Shown: in pieces, positions 1-7,077 of the stretch
Numbering within the stretch: position 1 is the first letter of the stretch
Layout of the letters: each line of letters starts with the position of its first letter
Origin: Azospirillum sp. B510
GTDB lineage: Bacteria > Pseudomonadota > Alphaproteobacteria > Azospirillales > Azospirillaceae
Reading direction: 5' to 3'
NCBI RefSeq assembly: GCF_000010725.1
Contig: NC_013855.1
Span: forward strand, 310,001 to 374,000
DNA length: 64,000 bases
Translations under genes and position numbers: made by a program
The notes under the pieces: generated by a model
Told to the model about the DNA's origin: nothing
Database searches by the model: none
Seen by the model: the letters and a program-made list of their open reading frames with translations, nothing else

Positions 1-1328
1 TCCAGGAACCGGGTGTGCGCCTTGCCCGCCCGGACCTGCGGATCGGCGGCGAGCGCCTTGTGCAGCGGCACGGTGGTCTTCAGCCCGGTCAGGGTGAAGC
101 CTTCCAGCGCCGCCGCCATGCGGTCGATGGCCTCGCCCCTGGTGGCGCCATGCACGATCAGCTTGCCGAGCAGGGAATCGTAGAAGGGCGGAACCGTGTA
201 GCCTTCATAGATCATGCCATCGAAGCGGATCGCCGGATCGGTCGGCACCGACAGGTATTCGACCGTTCCGGGGCAGGGCAGGAAGCCGGCGGCCGGATCC
301 TCGGCATTGATGCGCACCTCGATCGCGTGTCCGGTCCGCGTCACCTGATCCTGGGTGACGGGCAGCGGCTCGCCCCCGGCGATGCGGATCATCGCCGCGA
401 CCAGATCGATGCCGGTGATCATCTCGGTCACCGGGTGCTCGACCTGGATGCGGGTGTTCATCTCGATGAAGAAGAAGGCGCCGCTCGGCTCGTCATAGAG
501 ATATTCCAGCGTGCCGGCGCCGCGGTAGCCGACGCTTTCGGTGAGCGCCACCGCCGAGGCGCAGAGCCGCTGGCGGGTGGCCTCGTCCAGGCAGGCGGCC
601 GGCGCCTCCTCCCACACCTTCTGGCGGCGGCGTTGCAGCGAGCATTCACGCTCGAAGCAGTGGATGGCCCGGCTGCCGTCGCCGAGGATCTGCACCTCGA
701 TGTGGCGGGCGTTTTCGATCACCCGTTCCAGATAAAGGCCGCCGTCGCGGAAGGCGGCCTGGGCCTCCGATTGGGCCTGTGGCGCGAGGCGGCGCAGATC
801 GTCCGGCGTCTCGGCGATGCGGATGCCGCGACCGCCGCCGCCGGCCGCCGCCTTGATCATCACCGGATAACCGATGGTCTCCGCGGCGGCGAGTGCCGCG
901 TCCACATCGGCGACGCGGCCCTTCGATCCGGGCACCACCGGCACACCGGCGGCGATGGCGGCCTCGCGGGCGGCGGCCTTGTCGCCCATGCGGCGGATGG
1001 TGTCGGCCTTCGGACCGACGAAAACCATGCCGAAGCTCTCAACCATGTCGGCGAATTCGGCATTCTCGGCGAGGAAGCCATAGCCGGGATGGACGGCGTC
1101 GCAGCCGGTCTTCCGCGCCGCCGCCACCAACCCCGCCGCGTCGAGGTAGGAGTGGCGGGCGGCCGGGCGACCGACGCTGACGGCCTCGTCGGCCAGCTTG
1201 ACCGCCAGCATGTCGCGGTCGGCTTCGGAATAGGCCTGGACCGTCTCGATGCCCAGGCTCTTGGCGGCGCGGATGATCCGCACCGCGATCTCGCCGCGGT
1301 TGGCGACGAACAGGCGGCGGATCGTCAT
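1..1328 (-). CDS. accC: Biotin carboxylase subunit (AccC family), 3' end outside the window
   Basis: ATP-dependent carboxylation of a carrier-bound biotin. The minus-strand frame opens with MTIRRLFVANRGEIAVRII, the standard biotin-carboxylase N-terminus. It contains the ATP-grasp glycine loop KAAAGGGGRGI (near 830-865) and the block EMNTRIQVEHPVTE (near 415-465). About 442 residues lie in the window and the family is about 450, so only the extreme C-terminus is missing. The start is ATG at 1328, five bases after the carrier-protein stop, with GGAAGG upstream. The order pxpA, carrier, carboxylase matches clusters that encode 5-oxoprolinase PxpABC, so this may be a second, dedicated biotin carboxylase rather than the housekeeping one. 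That last point is inference, because pxpB/pxpC would lie beyond the left edge. Confidence 0.93.
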   Translation of the reverse strand, partial: MTIRRLFVANRGEIAVRIIRAAKSLGIETVQAYSEADRDMLAVKLADEAVSVGRPAARHSYLDAAGLVAAARKTGCDAVHPGYGFLAENAEFADMVESFGMVFVGPKADTIRRMGDKAAAREAAIAAGVPVVPGSKGRVADVDAALAAAETIGYPVMIKAAAGGGGRGIRIAETPDDLRRLAPQAQSEAQAAFRDGGLYLERVIENARHIEVQILGDGSRAIHCFERECSLQRRRQKVWEEAPAACLDEATRQRLCASAVALTESVGYRGAGTLEYLYDEPSGAFFFIEMNTRIQVEHPVTEMITGIDLVAAMIRIAGGEPLPVTQDQVTRTGHAIEVRINAEDPAAGFLPCPGTVEYLSVPTDPAIRFDGMIYEGYTVPPFYDSLLGKLIVHGATRGEAIDRMAAALEGFTLTGLKTTVPLHKALAADPQVRAGKAHTRFL

Positions 1329-1333
1329 CGCGC

Positions 1334-1570
1334 TCAGCCTTCCAGCTCGACGAGGACGGCGCCGGCCATCACCGGCTCCTCATCCTCCACCGCGAAGCTC
1401 AGGATGGTCCCGGCGACGTCGGCGCGGATCTCGTTGAAGCTCTTCATCACCTCGACGAGGCCGATGACGTCGCCCGGCTCCACCTTGTCGCCGACCTCCT
1501 TGAAGGGCGGCTGGCCGGGGGCGGGACGCCGGTAGAAGGAGCCGGGCAGGGGAGAGCGGATCTCGGGCAT
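1334..1570 (-). CDS. accB: Biotin carboxyl carrier protein, short form
   Basis: A 78-residue biotinyl domain without the N-terminal extension of housekeeping AccB (about 150 aa). The biotin attachment site is EVMKSF with Lys43, flanked by the usual glycine-containing turns (VGDKVEPGDVIG and AGAVLVELEG). It carries biotin to be carboxylated by the adjacent AccC-type protein. The start at 1570 has AGAAGGA upstream, and the gene lies 69 bases after pxpA and five before accC, so the three are probably one transcript. The biotin site is slightly atypical (usual motif A/V-M-K-M). Short carriers of this kind are typical of pxpA-linked clusters. Confidence 0.9.
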   Translation of the reverse strand: MPEIRSPLPGSFYRRPAPGQPPFKEVGDKVEPGDVIGLVEVMKSFNEIRADVAGTILSFAVEDEEPVMAGAVLVELEG

Positions 1571-1639
1571 CGAAACTATCCTTCTTCAACGGGCTGTTCT
1601 TGGCGGGCCGCCAGTGGCGGGCTGGGAAGTCGAAAGACG

Positions 1640-2425
1640 TCAGCGCGTTTGGACGACCAGATCGGCGGCGGCGACGATGCGCAGCCCCTCCTTCAGCAGG
1701 GCGTTCCGCACCGCGGTGCCGATGGCGAGCGCGCCGGGCGTGTCGGAATGGAAGCAGATGGAGTCGAAATCGATGTCGATGTCGTCGCCCTCCACCGTCC
1801 GCACCTTGCCGTCGCGGCAGGCGCGCACGCATTTGTCGGCGACCTCCGCCGGGGCGAGCGGGCGCATGCGGCGGGCGAAGACGATGGAGCCGCTGCGGTC
1901 ATAGTCGCGGTCGGCGTAGAATTCGCGGATCACCGGCAGGCCCGACGCCTCGGCGACGGCGCAGGTCTCCGACACGTCCATGCAGAACAGCAGCGTGTCC
2001 GGGCTGGATTTCAGCAGCGCCTCGACCATCAGGCGGGACAGCGTCTCGTCCTTCGCCGCCTCCATATAGAGGGCGCCGTGCGGCTTGACATGTTGCAGCC
2101 GGGTACCGTGGCGGCGGGCGAATTCACGCAGCGCGCCGACCTGATAGAGGATGTCGTTGACCAGTTCCTCCGGCTTGGCCTGGATCACGCGGCGGCCGAA
2201 CCCCTGGAGGTCGCGATAGCCGGGATGGGCGCCCAGCGCCACGCCGCGCTCCACCCCCAGCCGCACCACGCGATCCATCAGGTTCGGATCGCCGGCATGG
2301 AAGCCGGTGGCGACATTGGCGGAGCTGATCAGGTCCATCAGCGCGTCGTCGGAAGCCTCGCCGAGCGTCCACTGGCCGTACCCCTCGCCGAGGTCACAGT
2401 TGAGATCGACCATTGTGCGGGCCAA
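1640..2425 (-). CDS. pxpA: LamB/YcsF family protein, 5-oxoprolinase subunit A
   Basis: PxpA acts with PxpB and PxpC in ATP-dependent ring opening of 5-oxoproline to glutamate. The protein (261 aa, full length) starts with [14 protein letters not shown] and has the family signatures [13 protein letters not shown] and [19 protein letters not shown], followed by HVKPHGALY. The annotated start is a TTG at 2425 with GGGAG seven bases upstream; an in-frame ATG at 2413 would shorten it by four residues but has poorer spacing. It is first in the minus-strand cluster and is divergent from a LysR regulator that probably controls it. Confidence 0.92.
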   Translation of the reverse strand: MARTMVDLNCDLGEGYGQWTLGEASDDALMDLISSANVATGFHAGDPNLMDRVVRLGVERGVALGAHPGYRDLQGFGRRVIQAKPEELVNDILYQVGALREFARRHGTRLQHVKPHGALYMEAAKDETLSRLMVEALLKSSPDTLLFCMDVSETCAVAEASGLPVIREFYADRDYDRSGSIVFARRMRPLAPAEVADKCVRACRDGKVRTVEGDDIDIDFDSICFHSDTPGALAIGTAVRNALLKEGLRIVAAADLVVQTR

Positions 2426-2696
2426 CGCCTTACTCCCTTGCTTGCTTATGAGGCCGGCTCATTCCGGGAAATGAGTCTGTGGAATGGCTGCCTTGCCATC
2501 TGAGCGTATGTCGTTTCAGGTCCTTTGCAATTTCTAATTTATGCGATTGCTTTATCTGATTTTCCGTTGGAAAAATCCGCCTGTATATCAGGCAAATCAC
2601 CATGCGATAGGGGATTCTGAGGCGATGGCGCCTAGTCAAATTTTAGGCATTTTCTGATTTATCAATATATCGACGCGCTAAATTCCGAGGTTTGGC
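2426..2696. promoter_or_regulatory. Divergent control region between pxpA and the LysR gene
   Basis: A 271-bp intergenic stretch, clearly more AT-rich than its surroundings. It contains a near-perfect inverted repeat at 2558-2577 (GATTTTCC, three bases, GGAAAAATC) and several T-rich half sites that fit the T-N11-A pattern bound by LysR-type regulators. By the usual LysR arrangement, this is where the 2697-3608 product would bind and drive the pxp operon. The exact operator and both promoters are inferred. Confidence 0.5.
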
Positions 2697-3608
2697 ATGC
2701 TGAATTTCCGCCATGTGAAATATTTCGTCGCCACCGCCAATCTGGGTCAGGTGTCGCGGGCGGCGCGCGAACTGTCGATTTCGCAGTCGGCCATCACCTC
2801 GGCCATCAAGGAGCTGGAGGCCGAGCTGGGCGGGCGCCTGTTCGTCCGCACCGCCCAGGGTATGGAGCTGACCGACACCGGCCGCCGCTTCCTGGCCGCC
2901 AGCCACCGCATCATGGCCAGCGTGGAGGAGGCGCTGCACCCGGTCGACACCGCGGCGGAGGTGGCGGGCAGCCTGACCATCGGCGCCAGCTATACGGTGC
3001 TGGGATATTTTCTGCCGCAGCATCTGGAACGGCTGGAGCGGCGCTATCCCAACCTGCGCATCCACATCCATGAACTGACGCGCGAGATGATCGAGGACAA
3101 TCTGATCACCGGCCGGCTCGACATGGCGGTGGTCCTGACCTCCAACATCAGCAATCCGGAGCTGACGACCGAAACCCTGACTGGCAGCCAGCGGCGCCTG
3201 TGGGTACCGGCCGGGCACCGGCTGCTCGACCTCGAATCCGTCGGTTTGCAGGATGTGGCCGAGCATCCCTACATCATGCTGACGGTGGACGAGGCCGCCC
3301 ACTGGACGACGCGCTACTGGAGCGCCTCGCCCTTCCGTCCCAATATCCGGCTGCGCACCTCCTCGATCGAGGCGGTGCGGTCGATCGTCGCCAACGGCCA
3401 GGGCGTGACCATCCTGTCCGACATGGTCTACCGGCCCTGGTCGCTGGAAGGGAAACGCATCGAAACCATCATCATGCGGGAGCGGGTTCCCGCCATGGAT
3501 GTCGGGCTGGCCTGGCGCCAGGGGGTGGCGCTGACGCCGGCCATGCGCCTGTTCCGCACCCATTTCAGCGAGGTCTACCAAACCCCGCAGAGCCGCATGC
3601 CGCGTTAG
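2697..3608 (+). CDS. LysR-family transcriptional regulator
   Basis: 303 aa, the usual LysR length. The N-terminal winged helix-turn-helix (residues 1-62) reads FRHVKYFVATANLGQVSRAA, then ISQSAITSAIKELEAELGG and LTDTGRRFL. The rest is a periplasmic-binding-protein-like effector domain, with IGASYTVLGYFLP at its start. It is divergent from pxpA, so by genomic convention it most likely regulates the 5-oxoproline cluster; the effector is unknown. The stop codon TAG at 3606-3608 is also the first part of an intergenic repeat. Confidence 0.9.
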   Translation: MLNFRHVKYFVATANLGQVSRAARELSISQSAITSAIKELEAELGGRLFVRTAQGMELTDTGRRFLAASHRIMASVEEALHPVDTAAEVAGSLTIGASYTVLGYFLPQHLERLERRYPNLRIHIHELTREMIEDNLITGRLDMAVVLTSNISNPELTTETLTGSQRRLWVPAGHRLLDLESVGLQDVAEHPYIMLTVDEAAHWTTRYWSASPFRPNIRLRTSSIEAVRSIVANGQGVTILSDMVYRPWSLEGKRIETIIMRERVPAMDVGLAWRQGVALTPAMRLFRTHFSEVYQTPQSRMPR

Positions 3609-3637
3609 AGCGCGATCGCTTCGGACAGACTCTAAGG
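3604..3637. repeat. Short intergenic repeat, copy 1 (TTAGAG type)
   Basis: The segment starts TTAGAGCGCGATCGCTTC and ends in GACTCTAAGG, so TTAGAG/CTCTAA form inverted ends. The first block also occurs at 24266 (TTAGAGGGCGATCGGTTC). In both places the TAG inside TTAGAG is the stop codon of the upstream gene. I read it as a dispersed intergenic element; its function is unknown. Confidence 0.5.
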
Positions 3638-4201
3638 AACCTTGTGCGTCTCGGGGACCAGCACGTCGGCGCAGATCGCCCGCATCCGCTCGGTCCGGTC
3701 GGCCGCGGCGTCCGGCGCCAGCAGCCCCTGGCCGAAGGCGAAGGCGTAGAACAGATAGGCGCGGGCGAAGGCCTGGTCGGGAGCGAGACCGAGCGCGGCG
3801 AACAGGCCGGCGACGCTGCGCAGGCGCTCGCGGTCCACCTCGGCGATCACGCCTTTCGCATCCGGGTCGCGCCGGGCCCAGTCGCGTACCGCCAGTTCGA
3901 TCGCCATGCCGCGCGGCTTGTTGCCGCCATAGAGCGCCAGCAGGTCGCGCAACTGCTGCGCCGGCTCGCGCCCGTCCAGCCGGGTCTGGTCCGTGATGGC
4001 GGCGATGCGGCCCAGTTTCCAGCTCTCCAGCAACGCGGCCATCAGGTCGGTGCGGTCGCGGAAATGCCAGTAGAAGCTGCCCTTGGTGACCTTCAGCGCC
4101 TTCGCCAGCACCTCCACCCGCACCTTGTCGACGCCGCCTTCGGCCAACGCCGCGAAGGCGGCGGCCAGCCAGGATTCGCGGTTCTTCGTCTTGGATTCCA
4201 T
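3632..4201 (-). CDS. TetR-family transcriptional regulator
   Basis: 189 aa. The N-terminal helix-turn-helix (about residues 8-55) carries LAEGGVDKVRVEVLAKALKV followed by TKGSFYWHFRDRTDLMAALL, a textbook TetR DNA-binding domain. The C-terminal half is all-helical and diverged, as usual for ligand-binding TetR domains. It lies 77 bp after the IclR/acyl-CoA-synthetase fusion on the same strand and may be cotranscribed with it. No operator is obvious in the 77-bp gap, so its target is unknown. Confidence 0.88.
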   Translation of the reverse strand: MESKTKNRESWLAAAFAALAEGGVDKVRVEVLAKALKVTKGSFYWHFRDRTDLMAALLESWKLGRIAAITDQTRLDGREPAQQLRDLLALYGGNKPRGMAIELAVRDWARRDPDAKGVIAEVDRERLRSVAGLFAALGLAPDQAFARAYLFYAFAFGQGLLAPDAAADRTERMRAICADVLVPETHKVP

Positions 4202-4278
4202 ACCCGTCCTTCGCGCGTTGCCGGCTGCCGCGGCCTTGGTCCCGAAGGCGATCTATACCCGAAAAGGAAGGCCGCTGC

Positions 4279-5982
4279 CTATTCGCCCTGCTGCATCTGG
4301 ATCGCGTCGGACGCCCGGCCGCGGTAATGGATGTTGCCGTCCCCGTCCAGGAAGGCCCGGTCGCCGGTCATGTAATAGCGCCGGCCATGGCGGAAGCGCT
4401 GCGCGGTACGGTTCGGGTTGTTGGCGTAGGCTTCGAACCAGAACAGCGGGGAGTGGTCGACGTCAATGGCGAGTTCGCCGGCCCCGCCCACCGGCGCCTC
4501 CTGCCCGTCGGGGTCGAGGATGACGACGCGGAACCCCGGCATCGGGCGGCCGAGCGAGCCGCTGGGCGGCTGGGCGGCGTCGCCATTCTCCGGCCCGTCC
4601 GGGTCGTAACGGTTCACGATGAAGATGCCGGTCTCGCGCTGGCCATATTGGTCGAGCAGAGGGACCTTCACCGTCCGGTTCGCCCAGGCGATCAGGTCGG
4701 GCGGCAACGGTTCGCCCACCACTGACAGGATGCGTAGCGCGGCCTGATGCGACACGCCAGGATCGGCGCCGTGCCAGGCCCGGATCTGCGACGGGGCGGC
4801 GGTCAGGTTGGTGACGCCGAACTTCGTCAGCATGCGGTAGCCCTGCCGCACATCGTAGGGGCCGTCGCAGAAGATCGTCGTCCGTCCCAGCAGCAGCGGT
4901 CCGACCAGACCGTAATAGGCGCCATAGGCCCAGCCGGGATCGGCCATGTTCCAATAGATGTCGTCGTCGCGCAGGTCGAGGCCGATGCGCATGTACTGCT
5001 CGATCCCCGACAGGGCCTTGACCGGCAGCGAGACGCCGAGCGGCGTCGGCTCGGATTCCGAGGTGTAGATCAGCGCGAAGGCGTCGTCCTCGCGGTAGCG
5101 GGCGATTTCGGCGAGCGGGACGGCCTCGTGCAGCGACGACCAGAAGGGCACGGCGTCGGGGCCGAAGGCCTCGTCCCCCTCCACCGTCACCACCGGACGG
5201 GTGTTGTCGCGCGGCACCTTGCGGCGCAGGAAGCCGTTGGTGACGATGGCCCGCGCCTCGCTGTCGGCCAGCCGGTAGGCGACGGCCGACGCGGTGTAGG
5301 TGGTGAACAGCGGCATGTAGACGCCGCCCAGCCGCCAGATCGCCAGCGCGGTGATCAGCAACTCCGGCCCCTTCGGCAGCAGGACCGCCACCCGGTCGCC
5401 GGCTCCCACCCCCATGCCGGCCAGCACGGTGGCGAAGCGCGCCGAATCGCGGGCCAGCCGGGCGAAGCTCAGTTCCGTCGTTTGTCCGGCCACGCTTTCA
5501 TGCAGCAGCGCCGCCCGCGCGCCGTCGGCGGCACGGACATGGCGGTCGCACAGCAGCGCCGCCAGCGCGATGGAGCCGCCGCGATATTCCGGCCTCAGGA
5601 AGGCCGAGGGCCGCACCATCAGAGCGGACGGCACCGACGCCGGTGCGGCCGCTTCCGGCGGCTGGGGCAGGGCAGGAGGGGGAACCGGTGCCGGAGGGCG
5701 ATGCCTCAATGCCGCCAGATCGCCGAGCGCCATCAGGTCGGGGCCCAAGTGATAGCGCTTGCTGCCGGCATCCTGCTCGACCAGCCCATCGCGGGCCAGC
5801 GCCATCAGCAACCGGTGGGCGGTCGCCTTCGACAGCCCGACCCCGGCCATCAGGTCGGCCAGCCGCGCGCCGGCGGTCCCGGCCTCGGCGACCGCCCGCA
5901 GCAGGGCGATGGCCCGTTCCAGGCTCTGGGTGCCCCCCGCCGCGCTGGGAGCGGCGGGGGCGATGTCGGTGCGACTGCTCAT
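4279..5982 (-). CDS. IclR helix-turn-helix fused to a degenerate, truncated acyl-CoA synthetase
   Basis: 567 aa from the ATG at 5982 (a start at 6024 is also open but would run through an operator-like palindrome). Residues about 17-85 are an IclR DNA-binding domain (GTQSLERAIALLRAVAEAG, then LSKATAHRLLMALARDGLV). A Pro/Ala-rich linker (about 88-118) joins it to an adenylate-forming domain of the medium-chain acyl-CoA synthetase type (YWNMADPGWAYGAYYGLVGP, YGQRETG, YMTGD, YRGRASDAI). The phosphate-binding motif TSGTTGxPKG is replaced by TSESEPTPLG, and the protein ends just after the hinge motif, so the C-terminal domain with the catalytic lysine is absent. It is therefore probably not an enzyme. 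I infer a regulator whose synthetase fold senses an acid, acyl-adenylate or acyl-CoA and controls the divergent transporter/CoA-ligase operon. Confidence 0.82.
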   Translation of the reverse strand: MSSRTDIAPAAPSAAGGTQSLERAIALLRAVAEAGTAGARLADLMAGVGLSKATAHRLLMALARDGLVEQDAGSKRYHLGPDLMALGDLAALRHRPPAPVPPPALPQPPEAAAPASVPSALMVRPSAFLRPEYRGGSIALAALLCDRHVRAADGARAALLHESVAGQTTELSFARLARDSARFATVLAGMGVGAGDRVAVLLPKGPELLITALAIWRLGGVYMPLFTTYTASAVAYRLADSEARAIVTNGFLRRKVPRDNTRPVVTVEGDEAFGPDAVPFWSSLHEAVPLAEIARYREDDAFALIYTSESEPTPLGVSLPVKALSGIEQYMRIGLDLRDDDIYWNMADPGWAYGAYYGLVGPLLLGRTTIFCDGPYDVRQGYRMLTKFGVTNLTAAPSQIRAWHGADPGVSHQAALRILSVVGEPLPPDLIAWANRTVKVPLLDQYGQRETGIFIVNRYDPDGPENGDAAQPPSGSLGRPMPGFRVVILDPDGQEAPVGGAGELAIDVDHSPLFWFEAYANNPNRTAQRFRHGRRYYMTGDRAFLDGDGNIHYRGRASDAIQMQQGE

Positions 5983-5985
5983 AGG

Positions 5986-6002
5986 GGTCCATAATATGGA
6001 CC
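5986..6002. promoter_or_regulatory. Operator-like perfect palindrome O1
   Basis: GGTCCATAATATGGACC, two 8-bp arms around one central base. It lies directly upstream of the fusion regulator's ATG (5982), and on the minus strand contains TATTAT, a good -10-like hexamer. Occupancy would block the regulator's own expression. A near-identical copy lies at 6102-6118. Confidence 0.75.
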
Positions 6003-6051
6003 GCGCGACCGCTTGTCGCGTCAAAAAACATGCATTGGCGGAATGTCAGTG

Positions 6052-6081
6052 TTGAAAACAGAAAGCATCGCGGTATATAGT
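6052..6081 (+). promoter_or_regulatory. Candidate sigma-70 promoter of the transporter operon
   Basis: TTGAAA at 6052-6057, a 16-base spacer, then TATATA at 6074-6079 (or TATAGT at 6076-6081 with an 18-base spacer). The predicted start of transcription is near 6087, just before palindrome O2 at 6102. The promoter lies between the two palindromes. Confidence 0.55.
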
Positions 6082-6101
6082 GAGGAAGTTGCTCATGAAA
6101 C

Positions 6102-6118
6102 GGTCCACAATATGGACC
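6102..6118. promoter_or_regulatory. Operator-like palindrome O2
   Basis: GGTCCACAATATGGACC, differing from O1 by one base. It is 116 bp from O1, close to eleven helical turns, and would lie about 15-30 bases downstream of the predicted transcription start. This is a repressor-like position, and the spacing could allow looping between the two sites. Confidence 0.75.
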
Positions 6119-6183
6119 CAGCCGGCCGCCAAAGAGCCGGTGCGTGACCCGGAGAAGCGGTACCAACAGCAACGGAGGAGGAA

Positions 6184-7077
6184 ATGTCCGGCGCGCCCGT
6201 CGCACAGCCCGGCCCTGGCCAAAATTCCCCTGGCCAAAAGTCGCCCACCACCCAGGCGGAAACCATCTTCGAGGCTCGGGGCGTCAATCTGCGCTTCGGG
6301 GGCGTCCATGCGCTGACCGACGTCAGTTTCGGCATCCGCAAGGGGGAGCTGTTCTCGATCATCGGCCCGAACGGGGCCGGCAAGACCTCGATGGTCAACT
6401 GCATCTCCGGCCGCTATCGGCCGACCGACGGCAAGGTTTATTTCAAGGGCCGCGACGTGACGGGCATGACCCCGAACCACCGCGCGGCGCTCGGCATCGG
6501 CCGCACCTTCCAGAATCTGGCGCTGTTCGGGCATATGACCGTGCTCGACAACATCATGGTCGGTCGCCACCACCTGCTGAAGAACAATTTCCTGACCGGG
6601 TCGCTCTATTGGCTGACCGGTGCGCGGAGGGAGGAGCTGTCCCACCGCCGCGAGGTGGAGGAGATCATCGACTTCCTCGAAATCCAGCATGTGCGCAAGG
6701 CGACCGCCGGCACCCTGTCCTACGGCCTGCGCAAGCGGGTGGAGCTGGCCCGCGCCATTGCGCTGAAGCCGGACCTGATCCTGCTGGACGAGCCGATGGC
6801 CGGCATGAATCTGGAAGAGAAGGAGGACATGGCCCGCTACATCGTCGACCTGAACGAGGAGTTCGGCATGACCGTGGTCATGATCGAGCATGACATGGGC
6901 GTGGTCATGGACATTTCGCACCGGGTGATGGTGCTGGAATTCGGCAAGAAGATCGCCGAGGGCAAGCCGGAGGAGGTGCTGGCCGATCCCCGCGTCCGCC
7001 GCGCCTATCTGGGCGAGGATGACGACGAGGAGGATGTGCCCGCGGCGGTCATCCCCCCGCGCAAGGAGGTCGCGTGA
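6184..7077 (+). CDS. livG: Branched-chain-type ABC transporter ATPase (LivG family)
   Basis: 297 aa. Walker A GPNGAGKTS, signature TLSYGLRKRVELARA (LSYG, as usual for LivG) and Walker B LILLDEPMAGMN. The LivG-type insertion between Walker A and the signature (MTVLDNIMVGRHH) is present. It energises import through the LivH/LivM-type permeases below. The start is ATG 6184 with a strong GGAGGAGG upstream. The C-terminal acidic tail (DDDEEDV) is longer than in Escherichia coli LivG. It is the first gene of the operon and its stop overlaps the following gene's start region. Confidence 0.92.
   Translation: MSGAPVAQPGPGQNSPGQKSPTTQAETIFEARGVNLRFGGVHALTDVSFGIRKGELFSIIGPNGAGKTSMVNCISGRYRPTDGKVYFKGRDVTGMTPNHRAALGIGRTFQNLALFGHMTVLDNIMVGRHHLLKNNFLTGSLYWLTGARREELSHRREVEEIIDFLEIQHVRKATAGTLSYGLRKRVELARAIALKPDLILLDEPMAGMNLEEKEDMARYIVDLNEEFGMTVVMIEHDMGVVMDISHRVMVLEFGKKIAEGKPEEVLADPRVRRAYLGEDDDEEDVPAAVIPPRKEVA

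Noticed and set aside
15..1535. Long open frame on the plus strand over the biotin carboxylase region
   Set aside because: It is the complement of the AccC and carrier genes; its product is compositionally typical of an antisense shadow in GC-rich DNA (Arg/His/Gly/Ala-rich), with no family motif.
2430..2639. 69-codon minus-strand frame in the pxp/LysR intergenic region
   Set aside because: Base composition is AT-rich and promoter-like, with no family resemblance, and it lacks a good ribosome-binding site.
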